From: JBCCJA01 sp039045975 | GTDB lineage: Bacteria > Planctomycetota > Planctomycetia > Planctomycetales > Planctomycetaceae | Reading direction: 5' to 3' | Assembly (NCBI GenBank): GCA_039045975.1 | Contig: JBCCJA010000001.1 | Span: 210,414-274,413 of the forward strand | DNA length: 64,000 nt | Part shown: positions 35,136-45,600 of the stretch, one piece after another | Numbering within the stretch: the first letter of the stretch is position 1 | Layout of the letters: each line of letters opens with the position of its first letter | Notes under the pieces: generated by a model | The model's input: the letters and a program-made list of their open reading frames with translations, nothing else | The model's database searches: none | Told to the model about the DNA's origin: nothing | Program-made: the position numbers and the translations under genes

Positions 35136-37742
35136 ATGAATAAATATATTTATCGACTGACGATCTTAACGGTCACCGTTGTGACGCACACGCCGGGTGA
35201 GGTCGCTTCGGCTCAAGGAACTGCCGCCGATTACGCTCGGGCCGCCGCGTACACGGACCAGTTCTCCAACAAGGTCTTCCGTGACCGCGTCTCGCCGAAC
35301 TGGTTCGGCGACGGCCGCTATTTCTGGTATCGCGTCGAGACCGCCCCGGGGGCTCACGAGTTCGTGCTCGTCGACGCCGAGGGCGGGTCGCGGCGGGAGG
35401 CGTTCGATCACGCCGATCTCGCCCGCCGGCTCGACCGATTGACCGACGAGAAGGTCTCCCGCGACTCTCTGCCGCTGTCGGGTCTGACGTTCGAGAATGA
35501 TCTGAGTGCGGTGACGTTCGGCGTCTTCGGGGGCCGTTGGCGTTACGGCCTCGAGGACACGAAATTGGAGCGTCTCGAGGACGAGCCCGCGGGTGAGGCG
35601 AAGTTCGGGAAACACGTCACGTTTCTGCCGGCGGTCGAGCCTTCGCGGCGGGCCGATCAGCGGACGACACTGAAGATTCACAACAATTCAAATGGCTCCT
35701 TCGAGATTTTCTGGGTCGATGACAGAGGGAAAGAAAAAACCTACGGGCGGGTCGCGGCGGGCGAAGACTTCTCGATCCGCACCTTCGAGAACCACGCTTG
35801 GGTATTGCGGGCACCGGACCGGGTGGTCGCTCTGCGTGTGAACGAAGAATGGCCGGTCGTGGTGATCAAGGACCGGGGCCAGCACGCGGAAGCCGACCGG
35901 CCGACCGAACTGGCCGAACAAGCGAATGAAGACAACACGCTCTCGCCCGACGGCAAGTGGCGGGTGTTCGCGCGTGGCTACGACCTGTTCGTCAGGCCGG
36001 CCGACGCATCGGGCGGCGAGACGCGGTTGACGACCGACGGCGAATCGGACGACAGCTACTATGAGGAAAACGTCAGCTGGTCCCCTGACTCGAAAAAATT
36101 TTTCGCCTACCGCCTGTCGAAGGGGCTCGCGCGGGAGATCTCGATCGTCGAGTCGAGCCCGGCCGATCAGGTCCTGCCGAAGCTGCACACCTATCGGCAC
36201 ACCAAACCGGGCGACGAGATGCCCCAGCGGACGGTCTGTCTGTTCGACATCGAGAAAATGGAAGCAACGGAGATTCCTAGCAAACTGTTCGCCCAGCAGT
36301 GGAAGCTCGATAACTTCCGCTGGTATCCCGATTCGTCCGCCTTCACGTTCCGCTATAACGAGCGAGGACATCAACGACTGCGGGTGATCGAGGTCGACGC
36401 CGACCGGGCCCGGCCTCGCGTACTGATAGACGAGGTCAGCCCGACGTTCATCAGTTACAAGCGCAAGTTCTTTCTACACTTCGACGACGACGACCGCGAG
36501 ATCGTCTGGATGAGCGAGCGGGACGGGTGGAACCACCTGTACCTGATCGACGGCCGACGCGGGAAAGTGAAGAACCGGATCACCCGCGGCAAATGGGTCG
36601 TCCGCAACGTCGAACACGTCGACAAGGAACGTCGGGAGATCTGGTTCAGCGCGAGCGGCCTGATCCCCGGACAAGATCCGTATTATTTACATCTCTGCCG
36701 CGTGAATTTCGACGGCTCGGGGATGACGGTGCTGACCGACGGAGACGGCACGCACGAATGGGCCTTCTCACCCGACCGTCGGTACTTCGTCGACAGTTGG
36801 TCGCGGGTCGACGAGCCGCCCGTGACGGTACTGCGGGACGCCCGGACGGGGAAGGTGGTCTGTCGGCTAGAACGGGCCGACGCGTCGCGGTTGTTCGCTA
36901 CCGGCTGGATCGCCCCGGAGCCGTTGGCCGCAAAGGGCCGCGACGGCGAGACCGACATTCACGGAATCATCGTGCGACCGTCGAATTTCTCGACCGAGAA
37001 GACCTACCCGGTCGTCGAATATATTTACGCCGGTCCGCACTCGGCCTTCGTGCCCAAGGCGTTCGGGATGAACCGTATCTTACACGAAATGGCGGAACTG
37101 GGGTTCGTGGTCGTGCAGATCGACGGCATGGGGACGTCGTGGCGGTCGAAGGCGTTTCACGACGTCTGCTGGGGCAATTTGTCCGACGGCGGTTTCCCCG
37201 ACCGCGTCCGCTGGATCCGGGCCGCGGCCGAGAATGTTCCGCAGATGGACCTTTCCCGGGTCGGCATTCACGGCGGGTCGGCCGGTGGGCAGAACGCGAT
37301 GTCGGCCCTGCTGTCATTCCCCGACTTTTATCACGTCGGTGTGGCCGACTGCGGCTGTCACGACAACCGGGTCGATAAGGCGTGGTGGAACGAGCTCTAT
37401 ATGGGGTATCCGGTCGGCCCGCAGTACGCGAAGAATTCAAATGTGGAGCGGGCACACCTCCTGAAAGGGAAACTGTTCCTGATCGTCGGCGAGCTCGACA
37501 AGAACGTCGATCCTTCGTCGACGCTGCAGGTCGTCGATGCTTTGATCAAGGCCGACAAGGATTTCGACCTGCTCGTGATGCCCGGCGTCGGTCACGCGGC
37601 CGCGCGAACGGAATACGGCCGGCGACGGCTGATGGATTTCATGGTCCGCAACCTGCACGGCGTCGAACCGCGGCGTGACGCGGGGAAGGTGCCGTCGTCG
37701 TTGGCAGAGGCCGATCCCGTCACGGTCCCTTCGGAACCCTGA
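35136..37742 (+). CDS. secreted S9 prolyl oligopeptidase family peptidase (dipeptidyl peptidase IV-like)
   Basis: This serine peptidase of 868 residues has a signal peptide ending near VASAQ. A beta-propeller of about 550 residues (for instance LSPDGKWRVFARGYDLFVR and VSWSPDSKKFFAYRLS) precedes the alpha/beta hydrolase domain. The catalytic triad is Ser715 in GGSAGG, Asp788 in GELDKNVD and His820 in GVGHAA. EYIYAGPHSAFVPK and GMGTSWRSKAFHD fit the DPP-IV (S9B) branch, which removes dipeptides with Pro at position two. Three genes for hydroxyproline breakdown follow on the same strand, starting 60 bp downstream, so it probably supplies Pro and Hyp dipeptides from collagen-like or plant cell-wall proteins. 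Confidence 0.9.
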   Translation: MNKYIYRLTILTVTVVTHTPGEVASAQGTAADYARAAAYTDQFSNKVFRDRVSPNWFGDGRYFWYRVETAPGAHEFVLVDAEGGSRREAFDHADLARRLDRLTDEKVSRDSLPLSGLTFENDLSAVTFGVFGGRWRYGLEDTKLERLEDEPAGEAKFGKHVTFLPAVEPSRRADQRTTLKIHNNSNGSFEIFWVDDRGKEKTYGRVAAGEDFSIRTFENHAWVLRAPDRVVALRVNEEWPVVVIKDRGQHAEADRPTELAEQANEDNTLSPDGKWRVFARGYDLFVRPADASGGETRLTTDGESDDSYYEENVSWSPDSKKFFAYRLSKGLAREISIVESSPADQVLPKLHTYRHTKPGDEMPQRTVCLFDIEKMEATEIPSKLFAQQWKLDNFRWYPDSSAFTFRYNERGHQRLRVIEVDADRARPRVLIDEVSPTFISYKRKFFLHFDDDDREIVWMSERDGWNHLYLIDGRRGKVKNRITRGKWVVRNVEHVDKERREIWFSASGLIPGQDPYYLHLCRVNFDGSGMTVLTDGDGTHEWAFSPDRRYFVDSWSRVDEPPVTVLRDARTGKVVCRLERADASRLFATGWIAPEPLAAKGRDGETDIHGIIVRPSNFSTEKTYPVVEYIYAGPHSAFVPKAFGMNRILHEMAELGFVVVQIDGMGTSWRSKAFHDVCWGNLSDGGFPDRVRWIRAAAENVPQMDLSRVGIHGGSAGGQNAMSALLSFPDFYHVGVADCGCHDNRVDKAWWNELYMGYPVGPQYAKNSNVERAHLLKGKLFLIVGELDKNVDPSSTLQVVDALIKADKDFDLLVMPGVGHAAARTEYGRRRLMDFMVRNLHGVEPRRDAGKVPSSLAEADPVTVPSEP

Positions 37743-37802
37743 GTTCCGGCAGGTCGTTTTATCTTATCAATTTTTCGAATAAATCTGTTTTCGGAGCGCT
37801 CG

Positions 37803-38708
37803 ATGAACGGCGAAAAGTGGACCGGGGTTTTCCCGGCCGTGACGACACAGTTTCACGAAGACGAAACGGTCGACGGCGCGGCGACGATCGCCCACTGCGA
37901 GGCGTTGATCGACTCCGGCGTGAGCGGGATCGTCCTGCTCGGCTCTCTCGGCGAGAACCAGTCACTCGATCAGGCCGAGAAGCGGCGCCTGGTCGGTGAC
38001 GTGGTCACAGCGTTGGGCGAGCGCGTGCCGATCGTCAGCGGCGTCGCCGAGACGTCGACCGCGTCGGCATGTCGTTATGTCCGCGACTGCACGGAAATAG
38101 GCGTGGCCGGCTTTATGGTCATGCCGGCGATGATTTATCGGGCCGACCGGGAGGAGGCCCTCGCCCATTTTCGGGCAGTCGGCTCGGCGACCTCGCTGCC
38201 GTGGATGCTTTATAATAACCCGATCGGATACCACGTCGATATCACCCCGCACGATCTGGACGAGCTCTCGGGCATCGAAAATCTCGTCGCGGTCAAAGAG
38301 AGTTCGGCCGATACGCGGCGGGTGACCGAGATGCGGCTCGCCGTCGGCGACCGATATTCGATATTCATCGGGGTCGACGACCTCGTGCTGCAGGCCGCCG
38401 CGTTGGGCATCGACGGCTGGGTGGCCGGTTCCGGCATCGCCTTTCCCAGGGAAAACCAGCATTTCTGGGAACTGACACGGGCCGGACGTTGGGACGAGGC
38501 GCGGAATTTTTATGATTGGTTCTACCCGCTTCTGAAACTCGACACCCACGTCAAACTCGTGCAATACATCAAGTTGATGGTGCAGGAGACCGGCTTGGGA
38601 AAAGAGTGGGTCCGGGCGCCCCGCCGTGTTCTCTCGGGGGCCGAGCGGGAAGAAGTGCTCCGGGTCATCCATGACGGAATCGTGAATCGGCCGGCATTAA
38701 CAACGTAA
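37803..38708 (+). CDS. DapA-family lyase, likely 1-pyrroline-4-hydroxy-2-carboxylate deaminase
   Basis: This 301-residue class I aldolase-fold enzyme has the Schiff-base lysine Lys165 in VAVKESS and Tyr137 in LYNNPIGY, with GLLG-type loop LLGSLGENQSL. Alone it could be dihydrodipicolinate synthase, N-acetylneuraminate lyase or a related lyase. Directly downstream are a hydroxyproline epimerase and a D-amino acid oxidase. In hydroxyproline catabolism a DapA-family enzyme deaminates 1-pyrroline-4-hydroxy-2-carboxylate to alpha-ketoglutarate semialdehyde, so that role is assigned from context. GGAG lies eight bases before its ATG. It is 60 bp after the peptidase gene and 20 bp before the epimerase. 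Confidence 0.85.
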   Translation: MNGEKWTGVFPAVTTQFHEDETVDGAATIAHCEALIDSGVSGIVLLGSLGENQSLDQAEKRRLVGDVVTALGERVPIVSGVAETSTASACRYVRDCTEIGVAGFMVMPAMIYRADREEALAHFRAVGSATSLPWMLYNNPIGYHVDITPHDLDELSGIENLVAVKESSADTRRVTEMRLAVGDRYSIFIGVDDLVLQAAALGIDGWVAGSGIAFPRENQHFWELTRAGRWDEARNFYDWFYPLLKLDTHVKLVQYIKLMVQETGLGKEWVRAPRRVLSGAEREEVLRVIHDGIVNRPALTT

Positions 38709-38728
38709 ATTAAAGCGAGCGAAAGCCG

Positions 38729-39754
38729 ATGTCTCGAACGATCCGCGTGATCGACACGCACACATGCGGGGAACCGACGAGGGTCGTCGTCGCCGGCGGC
38801 CCCGCTCTCGGCGTCGGCACGGTCGCGGAGAAACTGGAACGACTGGCGCGTCATGACACGTTTCGTAAGAGCGTCTTGGACGAACCGCGCGGCTCGGACC
38901 ATTTGGTCGGCGCTTTGATCTGCGAGTCGGACCGCGACGACTGCGACGCCGGTGTGATCTTTATGAATAACGCCGGGTATCTCGGTATGTGTGGCCACGG
39001 CCTGATCGGGGTTGCGGAAGTGCTGGCGGTAACGGGACGCCTCGCTGCCGGTCGGTGCCGCATCGAGACGCCGGTCGGGCCGGTCGCATTCGAGCGGCTC
39101 GCCGACGGCGCCGTGCGGTTCGAGAACGTGCCGAGTTATCGATGGCTGGCCGACGTCGAAGTGGCCGTCGCGTGGGACGGGGAAATCGCCCCGGTGCGAG
39201 GCGACGTCGCCTGGGGCGGGAACTGGTTCTTCCTCGTGCGTGAGCACGGCGAAACGATATCACGGAGCCGAGTCGGCCGACTCGCGAAGTTCGCCGGAGA
39301 AATCCGGACGGCCTTGGAACGAGAAGGCGTCACCGGCCGCGAGGGCCGACCGGTCGATCACGTCGAACTGTTCGGCCCGCCGCTCGATCCACATAACGAC
39401 AGTCTCAATTTCGTACTCTGCCCCGGAGGGGCTTACGACCGCTCCCCTTGCGGGACCGGGACGAGCGCGAAGCTCGCGTGCCTGGCCGCCGACGGACTCG
39501 TCACGGCGGGACAGACGTGGCGGCAGGAAGGGATCACGGGCGGTTTCTTCGAGGCGTCCTACGACACGATTGAAGAGGTCGAATGGCCGCCGCCGTCGCA
39601 TCGGGTCGACCTCGAAGAGGCCGGCGGAATGGCGGTCGCGACCGAGGCCGTCGTTAGTGTCGTTCCCCGGATCCGCGGTCGCGCTTACGTGGTCGCCGAG
39701 ACGACACTGATCCTCGACCCCCGCGATCCGCTCACGACGGTCGCGTGGTCATGA
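38729..39754 (+). CDS. 4-hydroxyproline 2-epimerase (proline racemase family)
   Basis: This enzyme converts trans-4-hydroxy-L-proline to cis-4-hydroxy-D-proline, the first step of hydroxyproline degradation. The 341-residue protein carries both cysteines needed for two-base epimerisation: Cys88 in GMCGHGLIG and Cys241 in SPCGTGTSAK. The Cys/Cys pair distinguishes it from the related dehydratases, which have Thr or Ser at one position. MSRTIRVIDTHTCGEPTRVV and GEPTRVVVAGGP are family starts. Its stop overlaps the start of the oxidase gene by ATGA, so the two are translated together. Proline racemase activity cannot be excluded, but the neighbours favour hydroxyproline. Confidence 0.92.
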   Translation: MSRTIRVIDTHTCGEPTRVVVAGGPALGVGTVAEKLERLARHDTFRKSVLDEPRGSDHLVGALICESDRDDCDAGVIFMNNAGYLGMCGHGLIGVAEVLAVTGRLAAGRCRIETPVGPVAFERLADGAVRFENVPSYRWLADVEVAVAWDGEIAPVRGDVAWGGNWFFLVREHGETISRSRVGRLAKFAGEIRTALEREGVTGREGRPVDHVELFGPPLDPHNDSLNFVLCPGGAYDRSPCGTGTSAKLACLAADGLVTAGQTWRQEGITGGFFEASYDTIEEVEWPPPSHRVDLEEAGGMAVATEAVVSVVPRIRGRAYVVAETTLILDPRDPLTTVAWS

Positions 39755-40998
39755 CCGATCGTGTCGTCATCGTCGGCGGCGGAGTCGTCGGGGCCGCCTG
39801 CGCGCTCTACCTTCGGGAGGCCGGCATCGACGTGACGATCGTCGATCGCGGCCGTTTCGGCGGGGGCTGCTCGCACTCGAACTGTGGCTACGTCTCTCCC
39901 AGTCACGTGCTTCCGATCGCCGGCCCGGGCATCCTCCTCGACACTTTGCGGACTCTATTCAATCGGGACTCGGCCTTAAAGGTTCGCTTGCGTTGCGACC
40001 CGCAGTCGTTGGCCTGGTTCTACCGCTTCGCGAGGCGGTGCACGCGGGCGAAAATGCTCGAAGCCGCCGTGGGCATCCGTGACCTCCTGGTTTCGTCCCG
40101 AGCGCTGTACGACCACCTCTTCGGTTCGACGCTCCGCGACGTCGAATGGACGGCCGGCGGATTACTGTTCGTGTTCGCTTCCAAAGCGAAAATGAATCAT
40201 CACGCCGAGACGAACACGCTACTGAGCGAACGGTTCGGCACGCCGGCGACGCGGTACGACGGCGACGAATTGACCCGGTTCGAGCCGACCCTCAAACCCG
40301 GCATAGCGGGCGGTTGGCATTATGCCTGCGACGGGCACGTCAGCCCGGAGCGACTGCTCGAGAGTCTGCGGCGGGCGGTGTGCGATCGCGGCGTCGAGAT
40401 CCGCGAACAGGTCGAGGTTCTCGGGGCCGAGTTCACGGGACGGCGTCTGAAACGTCTCGTGACCGACGACGGTCCGATCCCGGCCGATCAGGTCGTCGTC
40501 GCGACCGGGGCTTGGACGCGGTCGCTCCGGTCGCTCATCGGCACGCGTCTGCCGATCGAGCCGGGGAAGGGTTACTCGCTCACGAGGTCGACGCCCGCCG
40601 TCTGTCCGACACATCCGATGATCTTCGAGGAAGAACACGTCGCCGTGACTCCGATGGCGTCGGGGTTCCGGATCGGTTCGACGATGGAGTTCGCCGGCTT
40701 CGACGAGTCACTCCGTGACGACCGCCTCGACCTGCTGCGGCGTGGCGCGGATCGGTACCTGCGTGAGCCGGTCGGCGAAAATTTTCGAGAGCGATGGTGC
40801 GGCCTGCGGCCGATGACGCCGGACGGACGTCCTTACGTCGGGCGAGCGCCGCGCCGCGACAACGTATGGGTCGCCACGGGCCACGGCATGCTGGGGCTTT
40901 CCATGGCACCCGCGACCGGTCGCTTAGTCAGCGAACTTCTCGCCGGAGACGTTCCACACCTCGACCCGCGGCCCTACGCGGTCGACCGAAAGCTCTGA
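39751..40998 (+). CDS. FAD-dependent D-amino acid oxidoreductase (likely D-hydroxyproline oxidase, DadA-like)
   Basis: This flavoprotein of 415 residues oxidises a D-amino acid to an imino acid. The FAD-binding start reads VVIVGGGVVGAACALYLREA, and GCSHSNCGYVSPSHVLP follows, as in DadA-type enzymes. The C-terminal half has RWCGLRPMTPDGRPYVGRA and ATGHGMLGLSMAPATG, which bind the cofactor. The ATG at 39751 is chosen over an in-frame GTG at 39745 because it overlaps the epimerase stop as ATGA. Acting after the epimerase, it would turn cis-4-hydroxy-D-proline into 1-pyrroline-4-hydroxy-2-carboxylate, the substrate of the deaminase encoded upstream. The electron acceptor is not visible. Confidence 0.9.
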   Translation: MTDRVVIVGGGVVGAACALYLREAGIDVTIVDRGRFGGGCSHSNCGYVSPSHVLPIAGPGILLDTLRTLFNRDSALKVRLRCDPQSLAWFYRFARRCTRAKMLEAAVGIRDLLVSSRALYDHLFGSTLRDVEWTAGGLLFVFASKAKMNHHAETNTLLSERFGTPATRYDGDELTRFEPTLKPGIAGGWHYACDGHVSPERLLESLRRAVCDRGVEIREQVEVLGAEFTGRRLKRLVTDDGPIPADQVVVATGAWTRSLRSLIGTRLPIEPGKGYSLTRSTPAVCPTHPMIFEEEHVAVTPMASGFRIGSTMEFAGFDESLRDDRLDLLRRGADRYLREPVGENFRERWCGLRPMTPDGRPYVGRAPRRDNVWVATGHGMLGLSMAPATGRLVSELLAGDVPHLDPRPYAVDRKL

Positions 40999-41124
40999 CG
41001 ATTCCGCTACGCTCCGCACGATATCCTCGGCCGGTGAAGCGGAGTCGAGCAATTACGTGACATGTCGCTCTGACCGACGAACGGTTCGTCAGATGTTTCT
41101 TAAAACTCTCCATGCCGTGACGCC

Positions 41125-42522
41125 TCAGAGGTCTGTCGCGTCGATGTCGGCTTGTTCGATGTCGGCCCCGTGGCTTGCCTCTCGTTTCGCCTCCGTCTCG
41201 CCCTGTACGAAGCTGCGACCGCGGTACCACATCGCGAACGGCACGTAGGCGATCGACGCGACGGCCATGAGGATCGTAAAGAACCAAAAATAACTCGCCC
41301 CGGGCAGCAAAGACTCCCCGGCCGAATCGACGATCAGCCAGTTCACGACCGCCGTCAGTTCGTTCCCGGCGGCGACCCCGAGCAGGTACAGCGACATGAC
41401 GATCGACTTCAGACTGTTCGGGGCCTGGGTGTAACTGAACTCGAGCCCCGTGACCGAGACGAGCACTTCGGCGGCGGTGAGCAAGAAATAGCCCAAAATC
41501 TGCCAGCCGATATTCGGCCTGCCCCCCGCGTCGATAACGGCTTGAATCGCGCCGCTGATCGCGAAAGCTCCGATCGTGAGGAACATGCCCACGCCGATCC
41601 GCCTGAGCGGCGTCATCTCCCACACGAGGCCGACGACGGGATAAATGAAGAAGTTAAAAGCCGGCACGAGCAGCAGAATGAAAAACGGGTTGAAGGCCTT
41701 CACTTGGCTCGACAGCCACGTCACGCCCGCGAACGTGCGATCCATCTCTTCCGCCTGCAGCACCCAAGCCGAGGCGGTCTGGTCGAACAGGCACCAGAAG
41801 ACCGCGATGAAGGCGTAGAGCGGCAGCAGTCTCAGGATCGCTGCCCGGCCCTCGCCCGTCGTCGCTTCCTCCAGCAGGCCGGTCTTCCTCGGCGGGACGT
41901 GCACGAAGGTGTTCCGGCCGAGCCAGAACACGAACGTCGCCACCGCCATCAGCACGCCCGGCACGCCGAACGCCAGCCACGGGCCGACCCGATCGAGCAG
42001 CAACGGCGTCAGCAGCGTCGAGGCGAACGCCCCGAGGTTGATCGCAATATAAAACAGCCCGAAGACCTTCCCCAGCAGGTGTGAATTCCGCGTCCCGAAC
42101 TGGTCGCCGACGTGGGCGGAGACGCAGGGCTTGATCGCCCCCGTCCCGACCGCGATCAATCCCAGCCCAAACCCCAGGCCCAGCCGCGTCTCGTCGAGCG
42201 CCAACGCGAAATGGCCGAAGCAATATAGCACCGATAAACTCAGGATCGTGCCGTACTTGCCGAGATACCGGTCGGCGACGATCGCCCCGAGTAGTGGAAA
42301 GGCGTACGCGGCCGCCACGAACGTGTGCAACCAGAACTTGGCGTCCTCCTTCGACATCACCGACAGGTCGCCGGAGGCGTCGACGAGGTACCGCGTCATG
42401 AAGACCGCCAAAATCGCTTTCATGCCGTAGAAGCTGAACCGCTCGGCCGCCTCGTTCCCGACGATGTAGGGGATCCCGGGCGGGAGCTTATCGGTCTCGA
42501 GGGGAGAGGTCGCGTGGGGCAT
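41125..42522 (-). CDS. POT family proton-coupled peptide transporter
   Basis: This membrane protein of about 465 residues has about 12 hydrophobic segments. It carries the POT family N-terminal signature EAAERFSFYGMKAIL (the ExxERF motif at residues 24-29) and IPYIVGNEA before it. Further family features are LGAIVADRYLGKYGTI and a late GLEFSYTQAPNSLKSIVMS. POT proteins import di- and tripeptides with protons. The ATG at 42522 is preferred over a TTG ten codons upstream. Convergent to the hydroxyproline genes and upstream of the M24 peptidase region, it is the likely importer of Pro- and Hyp-containing dipeptides. Confidence 0.93.
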   Translation of the reverse strand: MPHATSPLETDKLPPGIPYIVGNEAAERFSFYGMKAILAVFMTRYLVDASGDLSVMSKEDAKFWLHTFVAAAYAFPLLGAIVADRYLGKYGTILSLSVLYCFGHFALALDETRLGLGFGLGLIAVGTGAIKPCVSAHVGDQFGTRNSHLLGKVFGLFYIAINLGAFASTLLTPLLLDRVGPWLAFGVPGVLMAVATFVFWLGRNTFVHVPPRKTGLLEEATTGEGRAAILRLLPLYAFIAVFWCLFDQTASAWVLQAEEMDRTFAGVTWLSSQVKAFNPFFILLLVPAFNFFIYPVVGLVWEMTPLRRIGVGMFLTIGAFAISGAIQAVIDAGGRPNIGWQILGYFLLTAAEVLVSVTGLEFSYTQAPNSLKSIVMSLYLLGVAAGNELTAVVNWLIVDSAGESLLPGASYFWFFTILMAVASIAYVPFAMWYRGRSFVQGETEAKREASHGADIEQADIDATDL

Positions 42523-42682
42523 GGGATGCTTGATCGGAGGGACAAGTCTCAACCATACCGACCGGGCCGGACCGCGTTTGTGCGCGTTCGAGAGCCTGCG
42601 TTCCGAACCCCGCCCACTTCATGACGCGACGATGTGCATGTGACGTCGCGTCCACGGCCGGCGTCAGCAGCTCGTACGGCTT

Positions 42683-45600
42683 TTAACGCGGTAAAGCCAC
42701 TTCAACTCTATCGGGAATCGCGGAAATCTGTCCGTAGCGGTGCAGCGTGCGGCTGACCGCTTGTTCGCGCAGCCAGTACCGCAGTTCGAGTCGACCGTTC
42801 GACGTCAGCGGGGCTTCGACGACGTTCAGGCCCGCCGCGGCCGCGGCGATCCGGACGGCTTCGGGGAGCGGCCCGGTCGATCGGAGGAATTCGTAGCAGC
42901 CGGCGGTGGCTGAGACACGCTCCGCGAAGGCCGCGTCGGTTTCGGCGGCGGCACGACTGATTTCAAGCCCGGCGCCGCTGACGGCCGCGGCCGCCTCCGC
43001 CCGCGGCCGGGTCACGCCCTCCGCCTCATCGGCGGCGGTCAGTCGCAACACGACGGGCTTTCTTCGGCGATAGCGAAAGAGGTTGCTCTCGGCCCGCAGC
43101 TCACTCGAGTCGTGCTCGATCGAAAAATGCTTGGCCCACGCCAGCTCGTAGTCGGCCCGCACGGCCTCGAGCGAGACCGCCGCCCCGCCGTCTCGATAAT
43201 TCCGGAACAGCGTCACGTAATTCGGCCCGCCCGCTTTCGCGCCCGGGCCGACGCACGACCGCTTCCACCCTCCGAACGGCTGGCGGTTCACGATCGCCCC
43301 CGTCGTGCCGCGGTTGACGTACAGATTGCCCGCCTCGACGCGGTCGGCCCAGCATTCGATCTCGGCCGTTTCGAGCGAGTGGATTCCCGCCGTCAACCCG
43401 TACGCGATGTCGTTCTGGATCGCGATCGCGTGGTCGAGGTCGTCGGCCCGCGTCAGCCCGAGCACCGGCCCGAAACACTCCGTGCGGTGAAACCACGAGC
43501 CGGGCCGGACGCCGAGGCGGATACCGGGCGACCACAGGTGCGGCGTGTCGCCGTCGACCGGTCGCGGTTCGAGCAGCCATTCCTCGCCCGCTTCGAGCGT
43601 CGTGAGCGCCCGACGCAGCTCGGGGCCCGGCGCCTGCACGAGCGGGGTGACAAGAGCGGCCGGGTCAGACGACGGCCCGACGCGAAGCGATCGGACGGCG
43701 TCGAGCAGTTGCCTACGGAAATCGAGGTCGTCGTAGACCTCGGCCTCGAGGATCGCCAGGCTCGCGGCCGAACACTTCTGTCCGCTGTGTCCGAACGCGG
43801 AACGCACGAGGTCTTTGATCGCCAGTTCCCGGTCGGCCTGGGCGGTGACGACGAGGGCGTTCTTGCCGCTGGTCTCGGCATAAAGACGGAGTGACGGCTT
43901 CCAGGAGCGGAACAGATCGGCCGTCGCGTAGGCCCCGGTGAGCACGACCGCGGCGGTGCGGCCGTCGGTGACGAGTTGCCGGCCCTGATCGTCGTCGTCG
44001 CAGGCGTGAAAATAGAGGACGTCCCGCGGGACGCCGGCGTCCCACAGCTGGCGGGCGAGCCACCAGGCGATCCGTCGCGCCTCGGGTGCCGGCTTGAGCA
44101 CGACGGTGTTCCCCGCCACGAGCGCCGCGAGCACGCCCCCGGCCGGGATCGCGTAAGGGAAATTCCACGGCGGGACGACGACGACGACTCCGAGCGGCGT
44201 CGACCGGAGGCCGGCGAACGTTGCGTCGTCGGCCAACGCCGCGACCGCGTAGTAGCGTGCGAAATCGATCGCCTCGGAGACCTCCGCGTCGGCCTCGACG
44301 ATCGCCTTGCGGCCCTCGTCGCGAAGACAGGCGATCGTCTCGAACCGGTCGGCCGACAGCCGCGTAGCAACGTCGCGTAAGATCGCCGCCCGGGCCGCGA
44401 CCCCGCGTGCCTCCCAGGCGGGCCCGGCCGCCGCCGCCGCCGCGAGCACCTCGTCGGTCGGAGAGAGCGACGGCAACGGCTCGGTCCGGCGTGTGTGAGT
44501 CGCGTCAACCGCCGCCCGCGAGGCGGCGAGCGTAAAATCGGTATCGGGTTCATTGCGGAAATCTTCGAGGCGGGTCCCCGCCCGTTCGGGACGGACGGCC
44601 GGTTCGACGCGCCGGGAGCCGACCGCGACGTCGTGACGGGCCAGCCAGCCCGCTTCGAACCGTTCCCTCTGAGCGGCCCAAGCGGGCGTGCCCGGCGCCA
44701 GACCGAACAGGTCCCGCAGAAAATTCCCGGCGGCGGTGTTCTCGTCGAGCCGTCGGACGAGGTAAGCCATCGCGGAAAGGAAGTCGCGGCGTTCGACGGC
44801 CGGCACGTACAGCAGCAGCCCGCCCGCCTCGCGCCGCGTGACCCGCGCCTGATGCGGGGCCATGCCTTCGAGCATCTCGATCACGACGCGGTCGGCGGTG
44901 CCGAACTCATCCCGCAGTGTCAATGCCAGCGCGACGTCGAACAGGTTATGTGACGCCACGCCGAGCCGCACCGCCGCGGCGTGCTCTGGACGACAGCCGT
45001 ACTCAAGCATCCTCCGGAAATTTGCGTCGGTCTCGGCCTTCGACCCGTACGGCGCCGGGTGCCAGCCGTGCTGCTCGGCCTCGACCCGCTCCATCTCGAG
45101 GTTAGCCCCCTTGACGAGGCGAATCTTGATTTCGCTCCGTCCCGCCCTCACCCGCCGGCGGGCCCAAGCGGTCAGTTCCTGCTGCGCCCCGAAGCTGTCG
45201 GGCACATAAGCCTGCAGCACGATCCCGAGCCGGGCGTGATCGAACTCGGGCTCTTCGAGCAGCGTCTTGAACACCTCGATCGTCAGCTCGAAATCACGAT
45301 ACTCCTCCATGTCGAGGTTGACGAATTTCGGCCCCGCGTCGCCCCCCTCGGCGATCGCGGCGCGAACGAGCCGACGCATCCGGTGGAGGACCACACCGAG
45401 CGAATGCTCCCACGCCACGAGATGGATCTGCGAATAGATCGCCGAAATTTTGACCGACACGTAGTCGATCGCAGGGTTCCGGAGGTGTGCCTCGATCGCC
45501 GCCAGACGCCGCAATGCCTCGTCCTCTCCCAGCACGGCTTCGCCGAGGTGATTGACGTTCGCGGCGAAGCCTGCGGCCGTCCGCCGTTCGACGTGTCGCG

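Noticed and set aside
41152..42084. Open plus-strand frame of 310 codons opposite the peptide transporter gene.
   Set aside because: The transporter frame carries the ExxERF motif and membrane segments; this frame is a charged, repetitive shadow.
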